Shown here: positions 9,126 through 18,432 of the stretch, piece by piece | Position numbering within the stretch: the stretch's first letter is position 1 | Layout of the letters: every line of letters begins with the position of its first letter | Assembly: GCA_030696085.1 (NCBI GenBank) | Contig: JAUYNL010000053.1 | Span: 1-64,000 of the forward strand | From: Luteolibacter sp. | GTDB taxonomy: Bacteria; Verrucomicrobiota; Verrucomicrobiia; Verrucomicrobiales; Akkermansiaceae | Direction: 5' to 3' | Length of the DNA: 64,000 nt | The notes under the pieces: model-generated | The model's database searches: none | Told to the model about the DNA's origin: nothing | Seen by the model: the letters and a program-made list of their open reading frames with translations, nothing else | Translations under genes and position numbers: made by a program

Positions 9126-9896
9126 ATGAAATCCGCCACCATTCTCTCCCTGTTCGTTCTGCTGACACCGCTTGTCGCTCAAAACGAAGCCGTCCCGGTC
9201 GGTGACAAGAAGGCCGCGCCGGCGAAGGAAGCGCTGCTTCCGAACCAGCAGGCCTTCCTGAACCTGCCCGAGGAAAGCCGCAAGGACTTCATCAAGCACT
9301 TGGGCGAGGCCAACCGCATTTTCCAACAAAAGCGGATTTTTGAAACCTTGGAGGAGCTGGACAAGGCCTCCGCCATTTTCAAGGACAGCCCGGAAATCCA
9401 CAACCTGCGTGGCAGCTGCTACGTGGAGATGCGTTCCTTCGACAAGGCGCAGGCCGAGTTCGACAAGGCGGCCACGCTTTCCAAGAACAACCCGAGCATC
9501 GAATTCAACATCGGCGAGGTCTATTTCGTCACCAAACAGTGGCAGAAAGCCCATGACATGTTCGAGCGGATCATGAAACTCCTGCCACCCGAAAACACCG
9601 CGCTCGGGCGCCTCGTGGAGTTCAAAATCCTGCTCTGCAAGAAGAAGCTCGGCAAGAATGACGAGGTGACCATCCTCGCGGAAAAATACGATTTCCTCGA
9701 TGATTCGCCGTTTTATTATTACGCCCAGGCCGCCTTGGCATATGACGCCAACAATCTGATCAAGGCCGAGGAGTGGCTGGCGACGGCAGGACGCATATTC
9801 CGCGATCCCAATGTGCTCGCTCCGTGGCAGGACACCTTGGTGGAATACGGCTACATCAAGAGTTTCTACGGCGACGAGGCGGCGGCGGGCGAGTAA
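9126..9896 (+). CDS. TPR-repeat protein with signal peptide
   Basis: Hydrophobic N-terminus MKSATILSLFVLLTPLVAQ, TPR-like repeats (SASCYVEMRSFDKAQAEFDKAATL-type). Confidence 0.75.
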   Translation: MKSATILSLFVLLTPLVAQNEAVPVGDKKAAPAKEALLPNQQAFLNLPEESRKDFIKHLGEANRIFQQKRIFETLEELDKASAIFKDSPEIHNLRGSCYVEMRSFDKAQAEFDKAATLSKNNPSIEFNIGEVYFVTKQWQKAHDMFERIMKLLPPENTALGRLVEFKILLCKKKLGKNDEVTILAEKYDFLDDSPFYYYAQAALAYDANNLIKAEEWLATAGRIFRDPNVLAPWQDTLVEYGYIKSFYGDEAAAGE

Positions 9897-10025
9897 GAAC
9901 TCCCGGCCGGCTGCCGCATCCGACCGCAATTCCCAAGTTCCACCCGTTCTCCTGCATCCACATCATCTTCCTCGCGTCCTTGGCGTCTTGGTGGTCGGAG
10001 CCGGGGCACATGCGCGGGCCGGTAT

Positions 10026-10367
10026 TTATCCATTTGCGCGCATTTCGGCATCACGCCGCGCACGATCAACGTGGGCAGGCCGCAGGAAAACGGTTCCTGT
10101 GAGAGCGGCCGCGGGCATTTGAAGCGCAGGATCAAACAGCATTTGCTCATCCGTGGGAGCGCGGATTTCAAGAGCAAGGCGGAGCGGGACCTGCTCATGA
10201 CCAAGGTGCCGCAGAAGGTGTCGGGCTGTTTCCGCAGCGAGCGCGGGGCGGGAGTGTTCTGTGCGATCCGCGGCTATCTGTCCACCGCCCGCAAGCACGG
10301 CCTCAACCTGATGGACTCCATCAAAACCGCATTCTCGGGTGCGCCAATGGATTTCGCACCTGGATAG
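10026..10367 (+). pseudogene. Chimeric transposase relic: IS21 IstA-like segment followed in frame by IS66-like C-terminus
   Basis: [44 protein letters not shown] (IstA-like), then [29 protein letters not shown] (IS66-like). Confidence 0.65.
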
Positions 10368-10381
10368 TTACTCTTGATGAA

Positions 10382-11197
10382 TCAGCGCGGAGTTTCCAAC
10401 AACTCGGTAAATTTCTCAGCGCCTTGGATTTCCAGCTTGGTCCATGGCGTGCCGGACTCGGTCAGTGCGCGGGCCAGAGGCGAGGGTGAGAGCGCATCGG
10501 GAGCCGCGTTGCGCAGCGAGGCCACCGTCGCCAGCGGGTCGAGGCGGTTGAGCGGAAACATCGCATATCCCGCGCCGATATCCACGCCATCGCTGGCACG
10601 CATTTCAAAATGCAGGTGCGCCGGATAATAACCATTCGCCGTGCCGACGGTGCCGATCCTGCCACCGCGCGCCACCAGAGCGCCGCGCGCGACATCGATG
10701 CGGTCGAGATGCGCATACATCGAGTGCAGCGTGCGGCAGTCCGGTGCGCCATGGGCGATTACAACGAGTTTCCCCCAGCCGGGCGAGGGTTCCCCGGCAT
10801 AGAGCACGAGTCCGTCGGCGGTGGAATAGACCGGATCCCCGAGGTCCGTGTTCATGCCGCCGATGCCGTTGAGGTCGTCGCCGGTGTGGTGGCCGCCGCG
10901 TTTTTCATTCATCTCCCAGAATTTCTGGGCGTTGTAAGCGAGGCCGCCGTGCTCGCTGCCCAGCGGCGGATCAAAACGCGGTGAGCGCGGGATTTGCGCC
11001 GTCTGCCATGCGGGTAGGAAATGAAATCGATGATCGGGCGCACCACCTTTCGGCATGTCCAGCGGCACATCCGCATCCTGGAATCCAATGCGTTCGGCAG
11101 GCTGCTTCTCCCCCTCCCGCCACAGGATCACCCCCACGATGGCGGCGGCGGCGGCGAGCGTGAGCAGGATCATCAGATTGGAAGAAGGCTTGCGCAC
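10382..11197 (-). CDS. M23-family metallopeptidase, membrane anchored
   Basis: N-terminal TM helix; GDPVYSTADGLVLYAG...ARGGRIGTVGTANGYYPAHLHFEMR. Confidence 0.85.
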   Translation of the reverse strand: MRKPSSNLMILLTLAAAAAIVGVILWREGEKQPAERIGFQDADVPLDMPKGGAPDHRFHFLPAWQTAQIPRSPRFDPPLGSEHGGLAYNAQKFWEMNEKRGGHHTGDDLNGIGGMNTDLGDPVYSTADGLVLYAGEPSPGWGKLVVIAHGAPDCRTLHSMYAHLDRIDVARGALVARGGRIGTVGTANGYYPAHLHFEMRASDGVDIGAGYAMFPLNRLDPLATVASLRNAAPDALSPSPLARALTESGTPWTKLEIQGAEKFTELLETPR

Positions 11198-11373
11198 GCG
11201 GACACTCTGGGATGTATGGCGCTCAATTCAACCTGAATGATCTTTCGTCTCATGCATGGGTTGAATTTCGGTTTTCGGATCCAAGCCAAGCGTTTTTCCC
11301 GCCTTTCCATCTTTGACATTCCGCCGCCGTGGCGACAGTTTCCCGGCGAACTCCACCTTTCCTCAATACCTCC

Positions 11374-12756
11374 ATGGCCTACGATCTCATTGTCATTGGT
11401 GGCGGCCCGGCCGGCTACGTCGCCGCCATCCGCGCCGCCCAACTCGGAAAATCCGTCGCCTGTGTCGAAGCCGACCGCGCCGGTGGCACCTGCCTCAACT
11501 GGGGTTGCATCCCCACCAAGGCCCTGCTCAAGAACGCCGAGCTCTACCAGACGCTGGCTCACAAGGCCGCCGAGTTCGGCTTGAAAATCGAGGGCCTCTC
11601 CTATGACTGGTCCGCAGTGATCGGGCGCTCCCGAAAGGTTTCGGACCGCCTGGCCGGCGGCATCGAGTTTCTCTTCAAGAAGAACAAGATCGATTACATC
11701 CGTGGCTTCGGTTCCATCGAAGGTACTGGCAAGGTAGGCGTCACGGCGGCGGACGGCACCTTCGCGGTGTTTGAAACCAAGGACACCCTGATCGCCACCG
11801 GCTGCAAATCACGCGGCCTGCCGCCGCTTCCCTTCAATGGCACTTCGGTGATTGGCTCCAAGGAGGCGATGACCCTGCCGCGGCAACCGAGGGAAATGAT
11901 CATCATCGGTGCGGGTGCCATCGGCGTGGAATTCGCCTACATTTACAACGCCTTCGGCACCAAGGTGACGCTCGTCGAAATGTTGCCGCGCATCCTGCCC
12001 ATCGAGGACGATGAAGTGGGCGACACGCTGGAAAAATCCCTGATCAAACAAGGCATCCGCTGCCTCACCAACACGACCATCACCGCCATGGCGGATCACG
12101 GATCGCATGTGGAGCTCAAGCTCGAAGGCCCCAAGGAAAACGGCACCATCACCGCGGATGTCTGCCTGGTGGCCATCGGCATCCAGCCGGTGCTGCCCGG
12201 CGGCATGCAGCCCGCGCTTTCGGATCGCGGTTTCATCAATGTCGGCGACCGCTACGAAACCTCCATCCCCGGCGTCTATGCCGCGGGTGACATCACAGGT
12301 CCGCCATGGCTGGCACACACCGCATCCTTTGAAGCCGTGCAGGCCGTGGAAGGCCTGTATGTGGAGGGCCACAAGCCGCGCAAGGTGACCAATTTCCCGG
12401 GTTGCACCTATTGCCATCCGCAGGTCGCCTCCGTCGGCAAGACCGAGCGCGCCCTCAAGGAAGCGGGCATCGAATACAAGGTCGGCAAGATTCCCTTCGT
12501 CGCCATCGGCAAGGCGATCGCCTCCGGCGAGCCGGAAGGCTTCGCGAAACTGCTCTACGGCAGGAAACACGGCGAGTTGCTGGGTGCGCACATCATCGGC
12601 GAGAACGCCACCGAGCTCATCGCCGAGATGGGCCTGGCGCTCGACCAGGAACTCACCGCCGAGGAAATCCACGCCACCATCCACGCGCATCCCACGATGT
12701 CCGAGGTGATCCACGAGGCCACCCTCGCCGCGGATGGCCACGCGATTCATTTCTGA
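11374..12756 (+). CDS. lpdA: Dihydrolipoyl dehydrogenase
   Basis: YDLIVIGGGPAGYVAAIRAAQLG, GGTCLNWGCIPTKALL redox motif, HAHPTMSEVIHEA. Confidence 0.95.
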   Translation: MAYDLIVIGGGPAGYVAAIRAAQLGKSVACVEADRAGGTCLNWGCIPTKALLKNAELYQTLAHKAAEFGLKIEGLSYDWSAVIGRSRKVSDRLAGGIEFLFKKNKIDYIRGFGSIEGTGKVGVTAADGTFAVFETKDTLIATGCKSRGLPPLPFNGTSVIGSKEAMTLPRQPREMIIIGAGAIGVEFAYIYNAFGTKVTLVEMLPRILPIEDDEVGDTLEKSLIKQGIRCLTNTTITAMADHGSHVELKLEGPKENGTITADVCLVAIGIQPVLPGGMQPALSDRGFINVGDRYETSIPGVYAAGDITGPPWLAHTASFEAVQAVEGLYVEGHKPRKVTNFPGCTYCHPQVASVGKTERALKEAGIEYKVGKIPFVAIGKAIASGEPEGFAKLLYGRKHGELLGAHIIGENATELIAEMGLALDQELTAEEIHATIHAHPTMSEVIHEATLAADGHAIHF

Positions 12757-12767
12757 TCGGAAGCCGA

Positions 12768-13217
12768 TTATTCGGGAGTTGCCGGGACGATGAGCGTGGG
12801 CACTGTGGCCTTGCGCACCATGCCCTCCGCCACGCTGCCGAGCAGAAGGGATGCGATCACGCCGTGGCCGTGCGAGCCGAGCACGACAAAATCCGCGCCG
12901 CTCTCCTTGACGTAGTCGAGCAGCGAATGAAGCGGACTGCCCTCGGCGATCTGGCAGGTCGCGTCAGGGAGACCGGGATGCACCTTGTCGAGCAATTCCT
13001 CCAGTTTGACCGTCGCCCGTCGTTTTGCCTCCTCCTGGTAGGCGTGCAGGGCGGGGAACTCGTCCGGGGTGAAGCCGTAGGCGGTATAGCTCGGCTCCGG
13101 TTCCACGACGTGAAACAAGTGCAACCGCGCTCCGAATGCTTTTGCGAGTGATCCGGCCATCTCCAGCACGCCGGGGGTTGCGTTTGAAAAATCGACTGCA
13201 ACAACAATGGTTTTCAT
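12768..13217 (-). CDS. Universal stress protein (UspA family)
   Basis: IVVAVDFSNATPGVLEMA; DFVVLGSHGHGVIASLLLGSVAEGMVRKATVPTLIV. Confidence 0.93.
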   Translation of the reverse strand: MKTIVVAVDFSNATPGVLEMAGSLAKAFGARLHLFHVVEPEPSYTAYGFTPDEFPALHAYQEEAKRRATVKLEELLDKVHPGLPDATCQIAEGSPLHSLLDYVKESGADFVVLGSHGHGVIASLLLGSVAEGMVRKATVPTLIVPATPE

Positions 13218-13289
13218 GGCAGCTCTAACGAAGCACGGACTCCCGCAGAGTGCAATGAATCATTCGTTTATGGCGGCATTCGGACGTAA

Positions 13290-13322
13290 AAACGCCCATC
13301 CGCCGGAACGGAAGGACGTTTG
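13290..13322 (-). terminator. Probable intrinsic terminator
   Basis: Minus strand acgtcc...gggcgtTTTT hairpin plus T run downstream of the small lipoprotein gene. Confidence 0.5.
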
Positions 13323-13355
13323 TAAGCGCTTGGAAAATTTCAGGAGGCCCGAAAA

Positions 13356-13514
13356 TTACTTCGAGTAATGCACTTCGGGAGCCGGGGCTGCCTGGATTTC
13401 CTGGAATTGCGGCAGTGCGCGCAGGCCAGGGGGGTTGGCATCACTGGTGCAGCAGCAGGAGGCGGCCAGCATTGCGAAGGCGGAAACGACAATTGCGGTG
13501 AGAATGCGGATCAT
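13356..13514 (-). CDS. Small putative lipoprotein (52 aa)
   Basis: MIRILTAIVVSAFAMLAASCCCTSDANPP lipobox-like signal peptide. Confidence 0.55.
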   Translation of the reverse strand: MIRILTAIVVSAFAMLAASCCCTSDANPPGLRALPQFQEIQAAPAPEVHYSK

Positions 13515-13606
13515 GGAGTCGGTTGCGGTGGTTTTAGTGAAATTCTTGAGGTGCCGATGGTTCGGGAGCTGCGTCCGGCACTCGAGGAGATCCGGACGGG
13601 GCCAGC

Positions 13607-13714
13607 TCATTTCGTCGGAGCTACGTAGGTGGGCTGGCTGGGAGCCGGTGCGGTGCTCTGGCAGCAGGAAGCGGCGAAAAAAGCGGCGGCGGCGGCGATC
13701 AAGGCGATTTTCAT
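13607..13714 (-). CDS. Small putative lipoprotein (35 aa)
   Basis: MKIALIAAAAAFFAASCCQSTAPAPSQPTYVAPTK lipobox-like signal peptide. Confidence 0.5.
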   Translation of the reverse strand: MKIALIAAAAAFFAASCCQSTAPAPSQPTYVAPTK

Positions 13715-13813
13715 CGATTGTAAAAGGTTTTGAGTTGGCAACCGGCATGACGCGCAGGCCAGTCTCGCCACCAGACTAGCGACCGGCATGGTCCCTGCAA
13801 GGCAAAAGATGGG

Positions 13814-14329
13814 TTAGAAGCGGGCAGTTACGGCGGATTTTTGCACGGGGAATCGACGGGGTGAGGTGATGGTGGCGAAGGCGTGGCGCTTGTTGAAGCG
13901 GCGCATGTCGTCATGGAAGTCCTTCAACGTCGATTGCCGCTTGTTTTCGCGCCCTCGCCGCCAGTCGTAATAGATTCCCATGGCGCGGCGGCGCAGGATG
14001 CCCAGCACCAGCAGCCCGTTGCGGTTGCGCACCCGGCTGGCATCTTCCGCCGCAGTCACATCGAAACATTGGTGCAGGCCGATTTCGATTTCCCAGTAGT
14101 CGCGGAAGCTCCGGTGGCGGTGCGCCAAGTCGCGATTTGTTCCTCCTTGTCTTGAGATTCGAAAACCTCTGAAATGAGACGTTCCTGATCTTTGATATTT
14201 TCGATGCGTCTGCCCTGCCGGTACCTTTTCGATGAAACCGGCCGGTGTTATCTCGATGGCTTCCGCTTCGCGAAGACGGAGTGTCGCGAAATTTTCCCCG
14301 CTGACGATGCCGTCGCTCGTTTGTTCCAT
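13814..14329 (-). pseudogene. ISAs1-like transposase C-terminal remnant
   Basis: FRDYWEIEIGLHQCFDVTAAEDASRVRNRNGLLVLGILRRRAMGIYY resembles the ISAs1 C-terminal block; upstream part frame-disrupted. Confidence 0.7.
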
Positions 14330-14345
14330 CCGGGCAATACGCGTT

Positions 14346-16391
14346 TCATAGGCTCTCCAGGGCCTTGATCACATCATCCGGAGCGAGCAGTTCAGGCAAC
14401 ACGACGGGCTCCTTGCCGGGAGCCAGCAGCACATTCACGGGAATCGCGCTGCGGCCGAGTTTTTGCAAGGCTGCCTCGATCCGCGGGTTGGGTTTGGTTT
14501 TGTCCGCTTTGAGCGCGACCACTCCTTTTTTCCTCATGAGGGCCACGACTTCCCTGGGATAAGCGCGCTTCTTGTTCACCTGACAAGTGGCGCACCACTG
14601 CGCCGTGAAATCGATGTAAACCGGGGTGCCTTGTTCGAGCAGGGCATCCACACGCGCCTCGGACCAGGGTTCCCAGGTGATGGCGGAGGGTTGCGGTGGT
14701 TTCGCGAGAAACAATCCGCCAGTGGCGAATGCGAGCGTCAGGCCCCGCGCGATCATCCGCGTCGAGCGCGCGCGGTGCGGCAGGTTCCAGCGGCCGTGAA
14801 TCCATGCCGCGATGGCAATGGCGCTGAGGCCGAACATGGGGCCTAGCAGGTTTTCCAGGTCGATCAGGCCGCCATACACCCACAGCAGGTAGGCGGCGGT
14901 GGCGAAGAGCAGGAACGACATCGCCTGCTTGAAACTCTCCATCCATGCGCCCGGGCGCGGCAGGAAATCGATGAGTTTCGGGAAAGCCGAAAGCACCAGA
15001 TAGGGCAGGGCGAGACCGATGGCCATGGCGGCGAAGGCGGAAAAAAACTGGAGCGCGGGCAATGCGAAGGCCGCGCCGATGGCCACTCCGAGGAAGGGAC
15101 CGGAACAGGGAGTGGCCACCACCGTGGCGAGCACACCGGAAAAGAACGATCCCGCCAAACCTTGCTTGGACTGCAAGGAGCCGCCGACGGAGGTGGCGGA
15201 AGTCCCCATTTCGAATACCCCGTACATGTTCAGGGCGAGCACGAACATCAGCAGCATCAACGTGACCACCACCCACGGGTCCTGGAGTTGGTAGCCCCAG
15301 CCGGTGGAGGCGCGCGTCGCGAAAAGGATCCCGCTGAGCACGCCGAACGACGCCAGCACCCCGAGCGTGAAGATGATGCCGTGCAGCGCGATTTTTTTCC
15401 GGTCGGAGCCCGCCTGTTGCACGAAACCCATGATTTTCAGGCCGATCACCGGAAAAACGCAGGGCATCAGGTTGAGGATCAGGCCGCCTAACAACATGCC
15501 GCCGAGGATGGGCAGGAATTTCGCGAACGGCAGCGATGCGGGGGCTTGCGAAGCCGCGCCGCTGGCGATGACGGTGAGTGGCACCGCGACCGGAGACGTT
15601 CCCGTTAGGACGCCGGAGATGGCATCGCCCTGCGGGATGTCGTTATCCAGCGCGTCCCTGGTGGCGCGGGGCAGGCGGATCAGCAGGGCCTTGCCATCGC
15701 GCCGGATCGATCCGCCTGAACTCACGGATTTGACGAATGGCTGGTCCGGTATGAAATCCGCCGGCTCGTTTTCCAAAGCGCCCGCGGGTTCCACGCGGAG
15801 CAGGATTTCTCCGCCATCGGGCCGGGCGGAGAATTTCCAGTGGCCCGGTTTCGCGGGCTGGCTGGCGCGGGCTTTTGCAAACAGCGCGGCGGCGGCCGGA
15901 TCCATTTCAAGTGCCGGACCGGTGGCCAGCGTCAAGCTGAGGGATTTCTCCTCATTGATGCAGCTCTCCTTGCAGATCTGCCAGCTCGCGGCGGCGGCGA
16001 GCGTCACGGTTTTCCCCGGCTCCAGACCGGCGGGCGCGGTGATGTTCGTTAGAAAGACCGGGCTGCCGGTGAATATGAAACTTTTGCCGAAGAATCCGTC
16101 CTTTACCTTGGGAACGGGCCATTGGACCGGTCCGGCGGTGAAGCCCTCCGGCAGAGTCCAGCGAATGGCCGGGGCCAACTCGACACCGCCGGAGTTCTGA
16201 TAGTAGCTGTGCCAGCCGTCCGGGTGATCGAGCTTGAGGGAGGCGCTGAAGGTTGCTCCCGGCGCGATGGTTTTCACCTCGGCCGTCAATTCCGCCACCG
16301 AGGATGCGGATGCACCCGGCAACCCGAACTGTGCCCGTGCGACGGAAGTGAAAACCAGCAGGGCGGAGAGTGGAAACAGGATGCGGAACAT
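14346..16391 (-). CDS. DsbD-like protein-disulfide reductase with C-terminal thioredoxin domain
   Basis: N-terminal DsbD-like domain, multi-TM core with LNLMPCVFPVIGLK, C-terminal DFTAQWCATCQVNKK. Confidence 0.9.
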   Translation of the reverse strand: MFRILFPLSALLVFTSVARAQFGLPGASASSVAELTAEVKTIAPGATFSASLKLDHPDGWHSYYQNSGGVELAPAIRWTLPEGFTAGPVQWPVPKVKDGFFGKSFIFTGSPVFLTNITAPAGLEPGKTVTLAAAASWQICKESCINEEKSLSLTLATGPALEMDPAAAALFAKARASQPAKPGHWKFSARPDGGEILLRVEPAGALENEPADFIPDQPFVKSVSSGGSIRRDGKALLIRLPRATRDALDNDIPQGDAISGVLTGTSPVAVPLTVIASGAASQAPASLPFAKFLPILGGMLLGGLILNLMPCVFPVIGLKIMGFVQQAGSDRKKIALHGIIFTLGVLASFGVLSGILFATRASTGWGYQLQDPWVVVTLMLLMFVLALNMYGVFEMGTSATSVGGSLQSKQGLAGSFFSGVLATVVATPCSGPFLGVAIGAAFALPALQFFSAFAAMAIGLALPYLVLSAFPKLIDFLPRPGAWMESFKQAMSFLLFATAAYLLWVYGGLIDLENLLGPMFGLSAIAIAAWIHGRWNLPHRARSTRMIARGLTLAFATGGLFLAKPPQPSAITWEPWSEARVDALLEQGTPVYIDFTAQWCATCQVNKKRAYPREVVALMRKKGVVALKADKTKPNPRIEAALQKLGRSAIPVNVLLAPGKEPVVLPELLAPDDVIKALESL

Positions 16392-16445
16392 GGGCGGAGT
16401 GGATTGAAAGCAGCGGTGGGAGGATTGAAAGTCCGCAAATCATCC

Positions 16446-16479
16446 AAAAAAAACGGGACACCCGGAAACCGGATGTCCC
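16446..16479 (-). terminator. Intrinsic terminator of the glycine-zipper gene
   Basis: Minus strand GGGACATCCGG-TTT-CCGGGTGTCCCG followed by T8. Confidence 0.9.
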
Positions 16480-16504
16480 AGGTGGTCGGACGCGGGGAGG
16501 ATTT

Positions 16505-16756
16505 TCAGTAGCGGCCGTACTGTTCCTGGTCGCGGGCGTTCCCGTGGAGAGCGCCGGCGGTACCCCCAACGGCAGCTCCCAAAGCGGCACCTTCGAGGGC
16601 GTGGCCCGATTGGTGACCGATGATTCCACCGGCTGCGGCACCGATCAGGCCGCCGGTGGCGGCACCACGCTGGGTGTTGGGCCCGGCTGGGGCGGCGCAA
16701 TTCGAGAGGGCAAGGGTGGCAATGATGCTGGTGATGATGGAAATTATGGTTTTCAT
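16505..16756 (-). CDS. Glycine-zipper lipoprotein
   Basis: LALSNCAAPAG lipobox; GGLIGAAAGGIIGHQSGHALEGAALGAAVGGTAGAL. Confidence 0.75.
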   Translation of the reverse strand: MKTIISIITSIIATLALSNCAAPAGPNTQRGAATGGLIGAAAGGIIGHQSGHALEGAALGAAVGGTAGALHGNARDQEQYGRY

Positions 16757-16888
16757 GGCTCGTTGACTCAACGGGTAGCCCAATCAGCGTCCGATTCAAG
16801 GGCTTTTCCCGGACGCCGCCTAAAAAATCCCGCTTCCAAAACAATCTGGCATGGCGGCTGCTTAAATGATCCTGTCGCGACATTACAG

Positions 16889-16950
16889 GCGGTCCGACTG
16901 AGATGCCCCGGGGTTAATGGGTTTTCCCTAAGGATGATCAGTCGGGCCGC
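16889..16950 (+). repeat. Hairpin element copy 1
   Basis: gcggtccgactga ... tcagtcgggccgc stem (one G.U pair on + strand), strongly similar to 17070-17133. Confidence 0.75.
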
Positions 16951-17021
16951 TTCCTTTGTAGGACGCACGTCTGTTTGCCGCACAATCCAGTGAAAAAATT
17001 ACGATTCAGGCAAGATTTTGC

Positions 17022-17050
17022 TTGTCAGGTGTGGCGATAGCCTGTAGACA
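17022..17050 (+). promoter_or_regulatory. Promoter-like TTGTCA-N17-TAGACA upstream of hairpin copy 2
   Basis: -35/-10-like hexamers with exact 17-nt spacing. Confidence 0.4.
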
Positions 17051-17054
17051 AGCC

Positions 17055-17144
17055 GCGTCGCAAGACAAGGCGGTCCGACTGAGATGCCTCCCAGGTTATT
17101 GGGTTTTCCTAGGGGGATGATCGGTCGGGCCGCTTCTTTTTTTT
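17055..17144 (+). ncRNA. Candidate small structured RNA (hairpin copy 2 ending in T8)
   Basis: gcggtccgactga...tcggtcgggccgc followed by ttcTTTTTTTT; promoter-like sequence upstream; no + strand ORF. Confidence 0.4.
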
Positions 17145-17175
17145 GCAGGCGCAGGCGGCATGGTTGCCGCGTCAC

Positions 17176-18387
17176 TCACTGCGTGCCCGGCTGGAACTCC
17201 GAATTCGTGAGATGGGCGCGGGCTTCTCCCACGAGAAACAAGGATCCGGCGACAAGGATGGGCGCGGCGTGGGATTTCGCGGCGGCGAAGGCGGTCTGAA
17301 AGGCAGCGAAGTTTTCATGCGGCGGCGCTTGCGCGGACAGGAAGGCGGCCAGTTCCTCCGGCGGCACGGCACGCGGCGTGGCCACCGGACAGAAGAAAAT
17401 CCGCTCCGCCAGCGGGGCGAGGATTTCAAGGATGCCGGCGATGTCCTTGGCCTCCACCGCGCTGAAAACGAGCGAGCATTTTTCCCCGGGAAATTCCGCG
17501 TTCCAAGTCTCGGCGAGCACTTGGGCGGACTGCGGGTTGTGTGCGCCATCGAGCACCACGCCGGGCAGGATTTCCTCGAATCGCCCGGGCCATGAGACCG
17601 TGGAGAGCCCGTGGCGCACACTGTCGGAATTGAGCGGCAGCCCGGCGTGGTGCAGCGCCAGCACGGCGAGCGCCGCATTCCACCGCTGGTGCGCGCCTGC
17701 CAGAGCGATCGGATAGCCTAACAATTCCTGCGCCGCGAACTCCAGCGGCGCGCGGATCTCATTCGCCTGCTTCTCCAGCACAAAGCGCGCGCCGGGCTCC
17801 TGCGGTGCGGAAATCACCGGTTTTCCGCGCACGAAAATCCCGGCCTTTTCCGCGGCGATTTTTTCCAGCGTTTCGCCGAGCCATTGCGTGTGGTCGAGCC
17901 CGATCGGGGTGATCACGCAGACATCGGCGGGGACGGCGGTGGTGGCATCGAGGCGACCGCCCATGCCGGTTTCCAGCACGATGAGTTCGCACTCACGTTC
18001 GCGGAACCAGCGCATTGCCAGTGCCAGCGAGATTTCAAAAAAAGTCGGATGCGTTTCCATCCGCTCGCAGATTTCACGCAGCGTGGTGAGCATCGTGGCG
18101 CAGTTTTGCTCTGGAATCTGCCGGCCGGAAACCTGGATGCGCTCCCGGAAGTCGATCAAATGTGGTGAGGTGAAAAGTCCGGTGCGCCGTCCGCAGGCAC
18201 GGGCAACGCTCTCGATCATCGCACAGGTGCTGCCCTTGCCATTGGTGCCCGCCACATGGATCACCTGGGTGCCATGGGCGGGAAACGCGAGGTTTTCGCG
18301 CAGCAGGCGGCGCGCCCCGTCCAGTCCGAGTTTGATCCCGAACATCTGGGTGGTGAAAAGCCAGTCGATCGCCTCGCGGTAGTGCAT
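17176..18387 (-). CDS. folC: Bifunctional folylpolyglutamate/dihydrofolate synthase
   Basis: HVAGTNGKGSTCAMIESVARACG; GMGGRLDATTAVPADVCVITPIGLDHTQWLG. Confidence 0.92.
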   Translation of the reverse strand: MHYREAIDWLFTTQMFGIKLGLDGARRLLRENLAFPAHGTQVIHVAGTNGKGSTCAMIESVARACGRRTGLFTSPHLIDFRERIQVSGRQIPEQNCATMLTTLREICERMETHPTFFEISLALAMRWFRERECELIVLETGMGGRLDATTAVPADVCVITPIGLDHTQWLGETLEKIAAEKAGIFVRGKPVISAPQEPGARFVLEKQANEIRAPLEFAAQELLGYPIALAGAHQRWNAALAVLALHHAGLPLNSDSVRHGLSTVSWPGRFEEILPGVVLDGAHNPQSAQVLAETWNAEFPGEKCSLVFSAVEAKDIAGILEILAPLAERIFFCPVATPRAVPPEELAAFLSAQAPPHENFAAFQTAFAAAKSHAAPILVAGSLFLVGEARAHLTNSEFQPGTQ

Positions 18388-18432
18388 CGTGAGGCCCCAT
18401 CCATCGCTTGGATCGGGCCGCCTGCCAAGCAG

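Noticed and set aside
9042-9929. 295-aa minus ORF opposite the TPR protein
   Set aside because: Antisense shadow; + strand has signal peptide and TPR pattern
11809-12750. 313-aa minus ORF opposite lpdA
   Set aside because: Antisense shadow of a highly conserved enzyme
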